The position numbers were made by a program, and so were the translations under genes. A stretch of 64,000 nucleotides of DNA from Photobacterium lipolyticum (GTDB lineage Bacteria > Pseudomonadota > Gammaproteobacteria > Enterobacterales > Vibrionaceae). Shown in pieces: positions 1 through 11,209 of the stretch (the first letter of the stretch is position 1; each line of letters starts with the position of its first letter). The notes under the pieces are model-generated. The model saw only the letters and a program-made list of their open reading frames with translations, was not told the DNA's origin and did no database searches. Where the stretch lies: positions 124,001-188,000 of the forward strand of contig NZ_PYMC01000005.1 in the NCBI RefSeq assembly GCF_003026475.1, read 5' to 3'.

Positions 1-473
1 TTTTTAACAATAGAAACAACAGGGAGACCTGTAGTTGCATCATTATAGACATCGGTTAAATCTAAGCCGTTTGCCGCCTTTCCTTTTTGATACCAAGGAC
101 GAGTGCGGGGGTCATACTCATCAGGGTCATCAACGCCATCATTCGAGTATGAACGGCCATCATCAAAGCCGTACAGCACCGTCGTTAGATCGCTGGCATC
201 TTTAGCGTATTTGGCTGTTTCGACATAGCGTTCACTCGGCTGACCAGCTTTATAGTGGTCAACCAGCGAGTCGATTGCACGAGTTTTGCTCTTAAACCAG
301 GCTTCAATTTTATTAGCTTCATACCTGACTGTGGATATTGATTGGGCATTTATGTTCTGAATCGTATGATCTCTTAGATCGGCATAAGAAAGCCAGTTAG
401 CTGCCAACAAGCACACGCTAACTAACACTATTACCGAGGTTATTATAGTATTTTTGAATCCTAGAGATTTCAT
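1..473 (-). CDS. Methyl-accepting chemotaxis protein, N-terminal part (dCache sensor)
   Basis: The reading frame starts at the ATG complementary to 471-473 and runs off the left edge, so only about 157 residues are visible. Residues 1-30 form a signal-anchor helix. Downstream comes a periplasmic region with the dCache signature DPRTRPWYQ followed by TDVYNDATTGLPVVSI, typical of Vibrionaceae receptors that bind amino acids or other small ligands. The HAMP and signalling domains would lie outside the window. The ligand cannot be told from this fragment. Family assignment is firm; role in chemotaxis is inferred from the family. Confidence 0.85.
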   Translation of the reverse strand, partial: MKSLGFKNTIITSVIVLVSVCLLAANWLSYADLRDHTIQNINAQSISTVRYEANKIEAWFKSKTRAIDSLVDHYKAGQPSERYVETAKYAKDASDLTTVLYGFDDGRSYSNDGVDDPDEYDPRTRPWYQKGKAANGLDLTDVYNDATTGLPVVSIVK

Positions 474-1289
474 TTCTTACTTGACCTATATCAGGATGAA
501 TTAGGGTAAAACCACAGGTATTATCAGACCTGTAGCCTTAAGGGGCAGTGAATAAAGTCGCAGATATTATGCGAACTCTAATGGGAGAGGTAGGTATATT
601 TGTAAGGAGCTTTAAATTTGTGATGTTGTATCCAATTTCGAGATCTGGGTATTTGGGTTTGAAATGTCACCTGGAAGAAAGTGATACTCGAAGTGGCACC
701 ATATAAGCTAATGATAAACCTCAAATGATAGGAATTTTCCTGTTCTCAATGTGGTCAAAGCTACCAAGCCAGTCCTGATATGATTATTTTATCCTGCATT
801 TTTAGTGTGTTAACTCTATTTTTTAATTGTACTCAAAAAAAACACAACGCGGGGGGGCTTAGGATAAGCTACATGCAACATTCTCGTACATGTAGATCAT
901 TCGCATCAACCATGTACCAGCATATCAGGCCACGAGCACACTTTGAAAAAGCTGTAACAAACACCTGACACGCAATCATTCGGCGTATTTCTTAGCTGAC
1001 CAGCACCGACATCAAAGCGAAGCGACCGCATTTATATTCACTTCGAGTTCTAAGTACGCATTGTTAAAGCACTTTTACCCTGGATAGAGTTGGCTACGCC
1101 AACATCGTTTAGCAAATAGAGTATTTAGCCGTGATGAAACGATTGCTGATATTGCCTGAAGCGAGGGGAATGGATGAAGCCTGGATCAAATAGAATATGA
1201 TTTGCAATGGTAAATCTGGGGCACGGTAACAATCAGATTGCCCCATAAAATTATCAGAAATAAATAAGCAATTGATTTTTAGATACAGT
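474..1289. other. Intergenic region without a supported gene
   Basis: About 800 bases between the chemoreceptor start and ppiC. Short open frames exist but have no ribosome-binding site or recognisable composition. A 7-bp inverted repeat (TGGGGCA, 1217-1245) lies just beyond the ppiC stop and could terminate that gene, but it has no T-run. Confidence 0.5.
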
Positions 1290-1571
1290 TTATGTCCGGT
1301 ATAACACCTTGATAATGTGATAGCCAAACTTAGTTTTAACCGGGCCGATTGGTTCAAGTACTTTTCCGGAAAACACCGCTTTATCAAAAGCAGGAACCAT
1401 TGCCCCTTTACGAAATTCACCTAAATCACCACCACGGTTCTTAGATGGACATGTGGAGTATTTTTTCGCAAGAGTTTGAAACTTAGCGCCTTTCTTCAAC
1501 TGTTGAAGAATGTCGTCTGCTTGTTCTTTATGCTTCACTAAAATATGAAGCGCTGCTGCTGTTGAAGCCAT
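1290..1571 (-). CDS. ppiC: Peptidyl-prolyl cis-trans isomerase C (parvulin)
   Basis: A 93-residue single-domain parvulin, matching the usual length of PpiC. It has the whole rotamase core: AALHILVKH at the N-terminus, [13 protein letters not shown] in the middle, [10 protein letters not shown], and the C-terminal [12 protein letters not shown]. The protein catalyses cis-trans isomerisation of peptide bonds before proline in the cytoplasm, with no signal peptide visible. It stands alone with about 390 bases upstream. Identity is very clear from similarity to the enterobacterial protein as I remember it. Confidence 0.96.
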   Translation of the reverse strand: MASTAAALHILVKHKEQADDILQQLKKGAKFQTLAKKYSTCPSKNRGGDLGEFRKGAMVPAFDKAVFSGKVLEPIGPVKTKFGYHIIKVLYRT

Positions 1572-1961
1572 AATTTACAACCCAATGTAACTTATCCGAA
1601 TTCAGCGAGAAAGTGTGCGATAAATCACGTAAAGTAGCAAGCGTAAACATCAGCACGAATTCATTCTTGGTTCAGATAGACTACGAGGTATGGAATTAAT
1701 AGGTGCCGTGGAAAGGTGCTGCCGGCACCAAGGCGTTAAAAGCAATGAACAAGGGACTTGTTTCTCACATTTCGTATCTGAAATCATGAAACATTAATAA
1801 GATACATTATCAGGATATAGGCTCAATTAGACCTTGGTGTAATCTTGCAGCCGTCGTACTTACAGAGGAATTCTTTTTTATAGCCAAAGTTTACATGCTA
1901 ACAGTTAGACTTTAGTGTAAAATCCAGCCCCCAGAATTATAACGCACGATATCGAGACGAC
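1572..1961. other. Divergent intergenic region between ppiC and the COG3044 gene
   Basis: About 390 bases that must contain the promoters of both flanking genes. A TTTACA-like hexamer near 1888 followed by AT-rich sequence is a possible -35 for the rightward gene. No operator or RNA element was recognised. Confidence 0.35.
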
Positions 1962-3608
1962 ATGCAATTACTCGAAGCCAAATTACACAAAATCGACCGT
2001 CACAACTACCGCAGCTACTCTAGTATGCGTGGCGAATACAACTTCGTTGACTTCGACTTTTATATCGACACTATTCAAGCAGACCCATACGCACCTGCTT
2101 CTCGTGTTCGTGCTCGTCGTAAATGGGCGCTAACAGATTTAGCTTGGTTGAAAGATCAATCTCAGGATTACCAACGTGGCGCACGTGATTTCATTGCACG
2201 TCAATTTGCCGATCTTTCCCAGCAAGAAAACGCAATTCAAATTGATCGTCCTGGTCAGGTTATTCTTGATCGCACTGCTGTTGTCTTTGATGAAGAAGGT
2301 ATCGAGCTACGCTTTCGCGTTAACCTACCTGCAGACAATCGTAAGATCATTGCTAAAAAGGCAATGAACCTGCTGACGTTTACTATGCCTAAAGTCATTC
2401 GTCGCTCTACGATTGCACGTGAACTACCGATTGAAGAAATGAAGCGTCACTGTGAAGCGGTTGAAGATCAGGTGGCCCTGCGCAGCCAGCTAAAAGAAAA
2501 CAACTTACTTGCCTTTGTTGCCGATGGCAGCGTATTACCTCGCCTTGCCGGTAATGTTGACTTACCAATGGCTGACGCTATTGCGTTCGTTAGCCCTGAT
2601 GCTCTGGCTCTGGAGCTTGAAGCGCCACATAAAGGTAAAATACGCGGAATGGGTATCCCTGAAGGGATCACCATGATTGTTGGCGGCGGCTTCCACGGTA
2701 AATCAACCCTGTTGAATGCGATTGAAAACTCGGTATATGACCATATACCGGGCGATGGTCGTGAATACATTGTTACCAATGATACGGCAACTAAAATCCG
2801 TGCTGAAGATGGCCGTTGTGTGCATAATGTTGACTTGTCACCGTACATCAGCAATCTGCCAATGGGTAAAGATACAAACTCATTTAGCACACAAGATGCG
2901 TCTGGTTCTACGTCTCAGGCTTCATGGCTTCAGGAATCACTGGAAGCCGGCGCTCAGGCTCTGCTTATTGATGAAGATACATCAGCATCTAACTTTATGA
3001 TCCGTGACGAGCGCATGCAGGCGCTGATTGCGAAAAATGATGAGCCCATTACGCCATTGGTCGATCGCATTTCACTTCTTCGAGATCAACTGAATATTTC
3101 TGTATTACTGGTGATGGGTGGTTCTGGTGATTATCTGGACGTCGCAGATACTGTTATCCAAATGCACAACTATCAAGCCATTGATGTTACAGAAAAAGCA
3201 AAAGAAGTGATTGCAACACACCCGACTCGTCGTACTCACGAAGGCACTGAAACACTGTCATTACCTCGTACACGCCAGGTAAACCGCAGTACGCTAAAGG
3301 CCATGCTGGAAGACGGAAAATTCCGTATTCAGGTAAAAGACAAGACATCGTTACGTTTTGGACGTGAGCTAATTGACCTACAGGCATTAGAACAAATTGC
3401 TGATTCAAGCCAGCTATATGCTGTTGGTTGGTTGTGGTTCCAGCTTGCTCAAGGTAAAGGTTGGGAAAAGACCCCATCAAAAGCATTTGAACAGATGCTG
3501 CATGATGACTGGTTCCGTTCAATGCCACACTACGGCGACTTAGCGAAACCTCGTGCAATTGAAGTCATGGCTGTGCTGAGCCGAATGCGTAAAGCTGACT
3601 TTAAGTAA
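1962..3608 (+). CDS. Predicted ATPase of the ABC class (COG3044 / DUF2791-type)
   Basis: A 548-residue P-loop protein of the widespread but poorly characterised COG3044 family. Residues about 241-249 carry a Walker A, GGGFHGKSTLL, and about 331-338 a Walker B, ALLIDEDTSAS. An ABC-like core is flanked by a family-specific N-terminal domain and a C-terminal extension. There are no membrane segments, so it is probably cytoplasmic. The biological role is not known to me. It is monocistronic, ending before a bidirectional terminator that it shares with glgB. The start at 1962 has only a weak ribosome-binding site, but the N-terminal sequence fits the family. Confidence 0.85.
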   Translation: MQLLEAKLHKIDRHNYRSYSSMRGEYNFVDFDFYIDTIQADPYAPASRVRARRKWALTDLAWLKDQSQDYQRGARDFIARQFADLSQQENAIQIDRPGQVILDRTAVVFDEEGIELRFRVNLPADNRKIIAKKAMNLLTFTMPKVIRRSTIARELPIEEMKRHCEAVEDQVALRSQLKENNLLAFVADGSVLPRLAGNVDLPMADAIAFVSPDALALELEAPHKGKIRGMGIPEGITMIVGGGFHGKSTLLNAIENSVYDHIPGDGREYIVTNDTATKIRAEDGRCVHNVDLSPYISNLPMGKDTNSFSTQDASGSTSQASWLQESLEAGAQALLIDEDTSASNFMIRDERMQALIAKNDEPITPLVDRISLLRDQLNISVLLVMGGSGDYLDVADTVIQMHNYQAIDVTEKAKEVIATHPTRRTHEGTETLSLPRTRQVNRSTLKAMLEDGKFRIQVKDKTSLRFGRELIDLQALEQIADSSQLYAVGWLWFQLAQGKGWEKTPSKAFEQMLHDDWFRSMPHYGDLAKPRAIEVMAVLSRMRKADFK

Positions 3609-3666
3609 GCGAAAGGCTTACCTCTATTCAAAACAAAAGCAACTTTCCCAAACGCTGAGTTCTATA

Positions 3667-3702
3667 AAAAAGCCCGTAACATTCGTTACGGGCTTTTTCG
3701 TT
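3667..3702. terminator. Bidirectional rho-independent terminator
   Basis: Stem AGCCCGTAAC / GTTACGGGCT with a short loop, flanked by an A-run on the left and a T-run on the right, so it can work in both directions. It lies between the convergent COG3044 ATPase gene and glgB. Confidence 0.9.
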
Positions 3703-3728
3703 AAGTTTGTGATGATTCTGGTAACACT

Positions 3729-5915
3729 TTATTTCTTGGTAAATACCATAAACATTGTTGATAGCGGAGGTAAATTCAAACGGATTGAATGATCTAATCC
3801 GTGACTTGCTACTTCCTCTGTTACAACAACATGCTTAACCGGCGCATTACTACCCCAGTATTTACCATCATCAGTATTTAGCATGAGCTCGTACTCGCCC
3901 TCAGTTGGCACACCTAATGTGTAACCTTCGCGAGGTACTGGCGTGAAGTTAGAAATAACTAATACTTTGTCGCCATTCAGTGCCATACGTTCATGCGCTA
4001 ATACACTTGTTTCAGCATCATCTTGAACGCGCCATTCGAAACCTTCCGGCGAACAATCTTGCTCGTGGAGGGCTGGAGTTGCAGTGTATAGCTTGTTCAG
4101 ATCGCTCACTAACGCCTTCATACCGCTATGGCGAGGGTACTGTAGCCAGTGCCACTCTAATTGACCGTCATGTGCCCACTCTGCGCTTTGCGCAATTTCG
4201 GCTCCCATGAAGTTCAGTTTCTTGCCTGGTTGGCCATACATATAGCCCATGTAGGCACGCAGGTTAGCGGTTTTCTGCCACTCATCACCCGGCATCTTGT
4301 CCAGTAATGAACCTTTGCCGTAAACCACTTCATCATGCGACAAAGACAGTATGTAATTCTCACTGAAAGCATAAATCAATGGGAAGGTAATCGTGTTGTG
4401 GTGGTATTTACGGTGCACGGGCTCTTCTTGAATATAAGAAAGGCTGTCGTGCATCCATCCCATATTCCATTTAAACCCAAAGCCCAACCCCCCCATATCA
4501 GTCGGACGCGATACGCCAGAAAAAGCGGTAGATTCTTCAGCAATCGTCATCGCGTTCGGATAATGAGAATAGACTTCTTCGTTCATCCAGCGCAACAGGC
4601 TAATGGCATCGTAGTTCTCGTTGCCTCCATCATGGTTAGGGATCCACTGATCGTGCTCACGTGAATAGTCGAGGTACAGCATAGATGCGACAGCATCAAC
4701 ACGCAGACCATCGATATGATAATGCTCAAACCAGAACAGTGCATTCGATACTAAGAAACGACGAACATGTTCACGGCCATAGTCATAGATGTAGCTCTTC
4801 CAGTCCTGATGCCAGCCACGGCGCGGATCAGGGTCGTTAAACAGTGCCGTGCCATCAAAATTTGCAAGGCCGTGATCATCTGAAGGGAAGTGAGCTGGAA
4901 CCCAATCAAGTACAACACCGATACCAGCCTGGTGGCATTGATCGACGAAATATTTGAAATCATCAGGCGTCCCGAATCGGCTCGTTGGAGAGAACAAACC
5001 AATTGGTTGATAGCCCCATGACCCATAGAACGGATGCTCAGAAACGGGCATCAATTCAAGGTGGGTATACCCCATCTCAGACAGGTACGGAATCAGCTCT
5101 TCCGCAAGCTCACGATATGTTAAGAAGTCGCCATTGTCTTTCTTGCGCCAAGATCCAGCGTGAAGTTCGTAAAAAGACAATGCTTCTTGATGTTTGGCAG
5201 TGACCGGACGCGTTTGCCAAGCATTATCTTGCCATTGGTAACGCGACTGGTCGTAGACGATAGAAGTAAAAGACGGGTACTGTTCAGAAGAATAACCCCA
5301 TGGATCGGCTTTATGAGGCAACCCTTTTCCTTCACGATCTTTTAATTCAAATTTGTACTGGGTACCTTCTTCCATTCCTGGAATAAACAGCCCCCAAAGA
5401 CCGTCATCCAGACGCTGCATCGGGTGACGGCGACCATCCCAGGCATTAAAATGCCCGATCACACTCACAGCTGAAGCATTCGGAGCGAAAGTCAGAAAAC
5501 GAACGCCAGAAACCAGCTTATTACCTTTATTTAAAGTGATCAGTTGTGCACCCATTTCGCTATGCATTTGCGAAGGGGTCGTTAAGGCATCACCAGAAGG
5601 TAAAAACGTGTGGAATTGGTACGGATCGTTAATGGTTTGCTCGCCACTAGGCCAACCGATATGTAGCTTATAAACTGCCGTGGTAAAGTCTTGCTCGCCC
5701 TCTAAAACGAAGCCACTTTCGGCCTCTCTTGACAGAGAGAACAACTCACCATTTTCGGTTTCAGCCTTAACAGAAACAGCACCCGGCATCCACACACGAA
5801 GTGCGATACCGTTTGACTGATACTGAGGGCCCAAGAACGAAAATGGGTCTGAAAACGCAGCTCTTTCGAGCTGCATATATTCCTTATCACTGCGTGTCAC
5901 TGTCATGGTGTCCAA
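3729..5915 (-). CDS. glgB: 1,4-alpha-glucan branching enzyme
   Basis: A 728-residue glycoside hydrolase family 13 enzyme that cuts alpha-1,4 chains and re-attaches them as alpha-1,6 branches during glycogen synthesis. An N-terminal region and a CBM48-type module precede the catalytic barrel. The nucleophile lies in [10 protein letters not shown] (about residue 405) and the acid/base in [10 protein letters not shown] (about 458). [14 protein letters not shown] carries the transition-state aspartate. It is last in the malP-malQ-glgB operon, 14 bases after malQ. The start is taken as TTG at 5915 because an AGGAG sits seven bases upstream. An ATG nine bases inside is the alternative. Confidence 0.95.
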   Translation of the reverse strand: MDTMTVTRSDKEYMQLERAAFSDPFSFLGPQYQSNGIALRVWMPGAVSVKAETENGELFSLSREAESGFVLEGEQDFTTAVYKLHIGWPSGEQTINDPYQFHTFLPSGDALTTPSQMHSEMGAQLITLNKGNKLVSGVRFLTFAPNASAVSVIGHFNAWDGRRHPMQRLDDGLWGLFIPGMEEGTQYKFELKDREGKGLPHKADPWGYSSEQYPSFTSIVYDQSRYQWQDNAWQTRPVTAKHQEALSFYELHAGSWRKKDNGDFLTYRELAEELIPYLSEMGYTHLELMPVSEHPFYGSWGYQPIGLFSPTSRFGTPDDFKYFVDQCHQAGIGVVLDWVPAHFPSDDHGLANFDGTALFNDPDPRRGWHQDWKSYIYDYGREHVRRFLVSNALFWFEHYHIDGLRVDAVASMLYLDYSREHDQWIPNHDGGNENYDAISLLRWMNEEVYSHYPNAMTIAEESTAFSGVSRPTDMGGLGFGFKWNMGWMHDSLSYIQEEPVHRKYHHNTITFPLIYAFSENYILSLSHDEVVYGKGSLLDKMPGDEWQKTANLRAYMGYMYGQPGKKLNFMGAEIAQSAEWAHDGQLEWHWLQYPRHSGMKALVSDLNKLYTATPALHEQDCSPEGFEWRVQDDAETSVLAHERMALNGDKVLVISNFTPVPREGYTLGVPTEGEYELMLNTDDGKYWGSNAPVKHVVVTEEVASHGLDHSIRLNLPPLSTMFMVFTKK

Positions 5916-5929
5916 CGCACTACTCCTGA

Positions 5930-8116
5930 TTAGTTTTTCTGACTGGCGTTTGCTCGTGTTTCTGTTAAACGGCGAGTTAAGTCAATGATGTCCTGCCGTG
6001 TAAATAAATCATCTAGGGTGGTAGAAAGCTTACGGCGCCAGTTCGGATACTCATCAACCGTGCCGGGAATATTGACCGGCTTATCCATTTCCAACCAGTC
6101 TTCCAATTGCAGACTCAGCAATGCGCTTGAACTTGCAGCCAAATGCAGCTGCAAGCCTTCACTCAGGTTGCGATCCATTGGTACATATCTCGCATCGTGC
6201 CCTACCCCTTCAGGAAGATAACCATGCCAGTTCAAACTATCAAGGATTCTTTGCTTACTTTCGGCACGACTGTCAAATAATCCAGACAATTGCTCTTTGT
6301 CTGGGTAAAGGCCTAATTCTTCGCCCATTTTCAGATCATCACAGTGCCAGAAACCACGTAAGGTTGGCATATCGTGTGTACACAGTGCCGCCATTGATTG
6401 AGCCGGATAATGGCCCGGAGATAGGTAACCACCATCTTCCGCTGTTTCAAAGAAGAACACCTTGTAGGAATGAACGCCTGCCGTTGATAGTTTTTCAACA
6501 ATCTCATCAGGTACAGTACCCAAATCTTCACCGATCACAGTGCAATGATGACGGTGACTTTCCAACGCAAGTATTGCCATCAGGTCTTCAACTGGGTAGT
6601 ACATGTATGCGCCGCTCTTCGCAGATTCACCTTTAGGAATCCACCAAAGACGTAAAAGACCTAATACATGATCAATACGCAGTGCGCCACAGTTACGCAT
6701 GTTTGCACGCAATAACTGAATGTATGGTTCGTACGCTGTTTCTTTCAGTACCTGTGGGTTTAATGGTGGTAAACCCCAGTTTTGGCCTAATGGACCAAGA
6801 ACATCTGGCGGAGCACCAACACTTACGTCCTGGCATAGTGCACCGTGATCAGCCCACGTTTCGGCGCCTGAATCACACACACCAACAGCAAGGTCACGGT
6901 ACAGACCCATTACCATGCCTTTTTCTTCAGCAAGATCATTCACTTCTGCCAACTGCGTATCAGCTAACCACTGCAGGTACATATACAGTTGAACTTGCTT
7001 GAAATTGTTCTTTATAAAGGCTTTAACGGCTGCGTTATCAAAGTGGCGGTATTCTTCAGGGAATGCTGGCCAGCCCCAAATATTGTCATCGCCTTTTTTC
7101 AATTTAGCATGTAAGGCATCAAATGCGGCCTGATGAAGCAGGCTATCGCCACCCTCTTCAACAAATTGCAGGAAATTCTCAGCACGAGCTGTTTTTTTGT
7201 CCAGATGACGTTCAGTAAATGTCTCAAACAATAATGGCAGAACGGCCATTTTCAGGCATGACACTTCACTATAATTCACCCAGTTAGTATTACGAGCGTC
7301 AACCAGGCGCTGCTGGAATTCTGAACTGCCAACTAGTTGTTGTGCAGGATCGCATTGTGCAAACTCAGGAACCGAGCTGACATCAATGTACATAAGGTTT
7401 AGCCAACGGCGTGAAGACGGGCTATATGGACTTGCACCCTCAGGGTTTGCAGGGAATAGTGAGTGAATTGGGTTAAGGCCCACAAAATCACCACCACGTG
7501 CAGCAATGTCGGCAACCAGTTGTTTCAGATCACCAAAATCGCCGATACCCCAGTTATGGTTAGTACGAACAGAGTACAGCTGAACACTGGTGCCCCAAAG
7601 CTTCTTGTCATCCAACAACGCGGGTTGCTTATAACAAGATTCAGGTGTCACAATCAGTGTCATTTCAAACGGAGATTTACGACGTTTACGGAAGACTTCA
7701 AGCTTGTGATAACCCATTTCCAGATCATCAGGCAAAGCAAAAACAAGCGGACCGCCACTTTCACGATCATCTGAAATTAATTGCGATTGCAACCAACCTT
7801 CCATTACTTCGCCTTGTTCGGTGTGCAGACGCCAGCTGAAGTCACTCATACGGGCACTGACACCAAGGTGTAAAGTAATGTGCATTGGTTGTTCACCTCG
7901 ACGAATAACCTGCACAGGTGCAAGTACGTCAGGGCGGTTCTTTTTACGGGCAGATTCTAACAGCGCATCATCATTTTTAGTATCGTAGCCAAGCGCTGCT
8001 AATAAACGCAGAATCGTCTCATCTTCAACCTTAGCTTCATCGCCCCAAGCACTGACATAGCTGTCTGCAATCCCAACCATTTCAGCAACTTGTTTTAATA
8101 CATTGTCTTCTTTCAT
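5930..8116 (-). CDS. malQ: 4-alpha-glucanotransferase (amylomaltase)
   Basis: A 728-residue GH77 enzyme that disproportionates maltodextrins, moving glucan segments between chains and releasing glucose in the cytoplasm. The catalytic nucleophile is in [14 protein letters not shown] (about residue 482), the acid/base in GEDLGTVP (about 530), and [11 protein letters not shown] holds the third acidic site. The long N-terminal extension is typical of the proteobacterial MalQ type. It follows malP by about 150 bases containing a stem-loop, and glgB starts 14 bases after its stop. A GGAG precedes the ATG at six bases. Confidence 0.96.
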   Translation of the reverse strand: MKEDNVLKQVAEMVGIADSYVSAWGDEAKVEDETILRLLAALGYDTKNDDALLESARKKNRPDVLAPVQVIRRGEQPMHITLHLGVSARMSDFSWRLHTEQGEVMEGWLQSQLISDDRESGGPLVFALPDDLEMGYHKLEVFRKRRKSPFEMTLIVTPESCYKQPALLDDKKLWGTSVQLYSVRTNHNWGIGDFGDLKQLVADIAARGGDFVGLNPIHSLFPANPEGASPYSPSSRRWLNLMYIDVSSVPEFAQCDPAQQLVGSSEFQQRLVDARNTNWVNYSEVSCLKMAVLPLLFETFTERHLDKKTARAENFLQFVEEGGDSLLHQAAFDALHAKLKKGDDNIWGWPAFPEEYRHFDNAAVKAFIKNNFKQVQLYMYLQWLADTQLAEVNDLAEEKGMVMGLYRDLAVGVCDSGAETWADHGALCQDVSVGAPPDVLGPLGQNWGLPPLNPQVLKETAYEPYIQLLRANMRNCGALRIDHVLGLLRLWWIPKGESAKSGAYMYYPVEDLMAILALESHRHHCTVIGEDLGTVPDEIVEKLSTAGVHSYKVFFFETAEDGGYLSPGHYPAQSMAALCTHDMPTLRGFWHCDDLKMGEELGLYPDKEQLSGLFDSRAESKQRILDSLNWHGYLPEGVGHDARYVPMDRNLSEGLQLHLAASSSALLSLQLEDWLEMDKPVNIPGTVDEYPNWRRKLSTTLDDLFTRQDIIDLTRRLTETRANASQKN

Positions 8117-8128
8117 CGTTCTCTCCGA

Positions 8129-8148
8129 TAGCGGCCTTGCGGCCGCTA
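8129..8148 (-). promoter_or_regulatory. GC-rich stem-loop in the malP-malQ intercistronic region
   Basis: A perfect 8-bp stem, TAGCGGCC / GGCCGCTA with a 4-base loop, lies immediately upstream of the malQ ribosome-binding site. There is no T-run, so it is more likely an mRNA processing or stability element, or a translational modulator, than a terminator. Confidence 0.55.
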
Positions 8149-8265
8149 CGATGTTAGTTTTTGCTGATATCTATAAAAAATATTAATAACCAGCTATGTG
8201 TTAACTCAATTAGATTGCTAACTAGCAAAAAGAGTTAACAAACAAGTGGTATTAACGCGCTACGC

Positions 8266-10728
8266 TCACTTTTTTGAAACTGGTTTTAAGTTCCAGATAT
8301 TGTTTGCATAATCACGGATACTGCGGTCTGAACTAAATTTGCTCATCAAAGCAGTGTTAAGAATTGCCTTACGCGCCCAGTTTTCCTGGTCACGGTATTC
8401 AGCATCAATTTTCTCGTGAGTCTTCGCATAATCTGCAAAGTCTGCTAATACCAGGTACGGATCCCCACCTTCCAGCAAGTTATGACGAATTGCCGCCAGC
8501 TGGCCAGGCTTACCTGGGGTGAACTCATCAGTTTCCAACAGATCCAGTGATGCACGCAGTAAACTATCAGCATGATAGTAACGGTAAGGGTCGTACCCTT
8601 CTTCCAGTAGTTTTTGTACTTCATCAACGAGTAGTCCGAAGATGAAGATATTCTCATCACCCACTTCTTCACGCATCTCAACGTTTGCACCATCCATCGT
8701 ACCGATAGTTAAGGCACCATTTAGGGCAAACTTCATGTTACCTGTACCTGATGCTTCTTTACCTGCAGTAGAAATCTGCTCAGAAACATCAGCTGCCGGG
8801 AACAGGATTTCTGCAAGACTTACGCGATAATCAGGGATAAATACAACCTTCAGCTTGCCACCAAGACGAGGATCATTATTCACCTTCTCAGCAACTTTAT
8901 TAATTGCGAAGATGATATCTTTAGCAAGTGCATAGCCAGGTGCTGCTTTTGCGCCAAAGAAGAATACGCGCGGGTGCATATCAAATGTCGGCTCATTGAT
9001 CAGACGGTGATACAGCGACAGAATATGAACCAGATTCAGGTGCTGACGCTTGTATTCGTGCAGACGCTTGATTTGGATATCAAAGATGGCATCAGTATCT
9101 AACTCGATACCCATATTCTCTTCAACCCAGTTAGCCAAGCGCTGTTTGTTTTCTTTCTTCACTGCCATGTAACGCTTCTGGAAAGCTTTATCGTCAGCGA
9201 ATTTTTCCAGCCCGGCGATTTTTTCCAGCTTTTTCGGCCAGTCATCACCCACTTTTTCGCTAATCAACGCAGACAGGCCAGGGTTACAGTATTTCACCCA
9301 GCGACGCGGGGTAACACCATTGGTTACATTATGGAGACGCCCTGGGAATAACTCATGAAATTCAGGGAACAGATCACGCTTAACCAGCTCCGAGTGAAGG
9401 GCTGCTACACCATTGACGGCATAAGTGCTCACTACGCAAAGGTTAGCCATGCGTACCATGCGTTGAGGGCCTTCTTCAATGATTGAAAGCTTGCGCTTGA
9501 TTTCATTGTTACCAGGCCATTTCTTTTCAACCAGGCTCATAAAGCGATGGTTAATTTCGAAGATGATTTCCATGTGGCGTGGAAGCATCTCTGAAATAAG
9601 CGCTTCGCTCCACGTTTCAAGTGCTTCTGGAAGCAAGGTGTGGTTAGTATAAGCAAAGGTCTTAGAACAAATTGCCCATGCCGCATCCCAATCAAGATTC
9701 TGCTCATCAAGAAGAATGCGCATTAGCTCGGGAATTGCGATAGTTGGGTGGGTATCATTTAGCTGAATAGCTTCAAGCTTCGCAAAATCTTCAATCTTGT
9801 GACCTGCCGCGAAATGACGACGTAGAATATCTGCTACTGAACACGCACAGTGGAAGTACTGTTGCATCAGGCGTAGTGCTTTACCCTGATCATGATTATC
9901 ATTCGGATAAAGAACTTTCGTCACGTTACCCGCTTCTAACTGACCGTACTGGGCACCTACGTAATCACCATCGTTAAAACGAGCCAGGTTGAACGGTGCA
10001 GGTGAACGACACTCCCACAAACGTAGTGGGTAAACGCTCTTATTATCATAACCAATCAGAGGAAGGTCCCAGGCAACACCTTCAACGTTCAACGCAGGTA
10101 CCCAACGACGGCAGTTCTCACCATCTTCATTGATATATGATTCAACACGACCATATAGACCAACCGTCTGATTCAATTCTGGACGAAGAACTTCCCAAGG
10201 GTAACCTTCAATGCCACGCCATGCATCCGGTGCTTCCACCTGGCGTCCATTTTCAAAAGACTGACGGAATAGACCGTACTCATAGTGTAGGCCGTAACCT
10301 ACGGCTGGATATTCTTGAGCGGCTAATGAATCCATGAAACAAGCAGCCAGACGACCTAAACCGCCATTACCTAAAGCAGGATCTCGCTCTTCTTCTAGCA
10401 GGTCGGATAAGTTCAGACCAAGTTCTTCTACCGCACCGCTCACATCTTCATAGAGACCCATGCTGATTAGGTTGTTACCTGTAAGGCGGCCGATTAAGAA
10501 TTCAAGTGAAAGGTAGTTAACACTACGTGCATTGCTTTCAGCTACAAACTTCTCTGTCTCAAGCAAGCTGCCAGTACTGATTTCTGCCAATGCACGGCCA
10601 ACGGCAAGATACCAGCTACGTGTGTCTGCTGTTTCAACCGTTTGTGCGTAAGTAGTAACTAAGTGTTTTTGTACTGCCGCTTTAAAAGCCGCTTTATCAA
10701 ATTGTTGTGTCTGACCACGTGTAGTCAT
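8266..10728 (-). CDS. malP: Maltodextrin (glycogen-type) phosphorylase
   Basis: An 820-residue GT35 phosphorylase that releases glucose-1-phosphate from maltodextrins or glycogen. The pyridoxal-phosphate lysine lies in [14 protein letters not shown] (about residue 666), with the following [14 protein letters not shown] typical of the family. [16 protein letters not shown] and the KRLHEYKRQ segment are also intact, and the length is normal. It is first in the malPQ-glgB operon and diverges from malT, as in enterobacteria. Induction by MalT with maltotriose and by CRP is expected from the arrangement and upstream sites. Confidence 0.96.
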   Translation of the reverse strand: MTTRGQTQQFDKAAFKAAVQKHLVTTYAQTVETADTRSWYLAVGRALAEISTGSLLETEKFVAESNARSVNYLSLEFLIGRLTGNNLISMGLYEDVSGAVEELGLNLSDLLEEERDPALGNGGLGRLAACFMDSLAAQEYPAVGYGLHYEYGLFRQSFENGRQVEAPDAWRGIEGYPWEVLRPELNQTVGLYGRVESYINEDGENCRRWVPALNVEGVAWDLPLIGYDNKSVYPLRLWECRSPAPFNLARFNDGDYVGAQYGQLEAGNVTKVLYPNDNHDQGKALRLMQQYFHCACSVADILRRHFAAGHKIEDFAKLEAIQLNDTHPTIAIPELMRILLDEQNLDWDAAWAICSKTFAYTNHTLLPEALETWSEALISEMLPRHMEIIFEINHRFMSLVEKKWPGNNEIKRKLSIIEEGPQRMVRMANLCVVSTYAVNGVAALHSELVKRDLFPEFHELFPGRLHNVTNGVTPRRWVKYCNPGLSALISEKVGDDWPKKLEKIAGLEKFADDKAFQKRYMAVKKENKQRLANWVEENMGIELDTDAIFDIQIKRLHEYKRQHLNLVHILSLYHRLINEPTFDMHPRVFFFGAKAAPGYALAKDIIFAINKVAEKVNNDPRLGGKLKVVFIPDYRVSLAEILFPAADVSEQISTAGKEASGTGNMKFALNGALTIGTMDGANVEMREEVGDENIFIFGLLVDEVQKLLEEGYDPYRYYHADSLLRASLDLLETDEFTPGKPGQLAAIRHNLLEGGDPYLVLADFADYAKTHEKIDAEYRDQENWARKAILNTALMSKFSSDRSIRDYANNIWNLKPVSKK

Positions 10729-10808
10729 GGTTCTTTCTCTCTCTAGGATTATTCCAACTGGTGTCTATGCTGCCTGTATTTGCCTTTAAAAACATCCTCC
10801 CGCCCCTT

Positions 10809-10818
10809 GGAGGATGAG
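10809..10818 (+). promoter_or_regulatory. Candidate MalT box
   Basis: GAGGATGAGG differs at one base from the MalT consensus GGGGATGAGG. Similar but weaker G-rich repeats surround it. Its position about 80-90 bases upstream of the malP start suits an activator site. Boxes this short occur by chance, so confidence is limited. Confidence 0.45.
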
Positions 10819-10988
10819 GGATGAGTCAGAGGGGCGTAGGTAATGAAACTCCGCGTTTTTTGTGACATTGCCCGTAGTTTCAGGGCGGAGAAAAAAGTTC
10901 AGACCGCCATAGGTACAACATACCTCACACTTTTACATGTAAAACTTATGTGCAACTACGGATTCATTTCTTATTTCCCGCAGCTGTA

Positions 10989-11008
10989 TATGTGAGCCAG
11001 CTCATAAT
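10989..11008. promoter_or_regulatory. CRP-like binding site
   Basis: TGTGA-GCCAGC-TCATA (10991-11006) matches the CRP palindrome TGTGA-N6-TCACA at nine of ten core bases. It lies about 200 bases upstream of malT and 260 upstream of malP, consistent with catabolite control of malT. Confidence 0.55.
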
Positions 11009-11209
11009 TTTGGGGGTGAGATACGATAGATATACCTTTTCATCGACATAGAAAGGTAAAGTTAGGGACAAGGTCAAATGATGTGAAGCCAATTTCGTCC
11101 ATCATTTTATTTCTTCGCGGCATACCCGTCATGAAGGTGACCTATTCCTGGTACAAGATTTACCAGAAATCAAATTGGATTTTGAAACCTTACAAAAGAT
11201 AACAAGACT

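Larger units (their letters stand above)
10729..11209. promoter_or_regulatory. Divergent malP / malT control region
   Basis: About 480 bases between two divergent genes. It contains a CRP-like palindrome at 10989-11008 and, nearer malP, a G-rich stretch holding one close match to a MalT box (10809-10818). The region therefore resembles the enterobacterial malPQ/malT promoter block. Transcription start sites were not assigned. Confidence 0.6.

Noticed and set aside
780..968. 62-codon rightward open frame
   Set aside because: No ribosome-binding site, odd composition and no recognisable domain.
1109..1420. Open frame overlapping ppiC on the same strand
   Set aside because: Shadow of ppiC in another frame.
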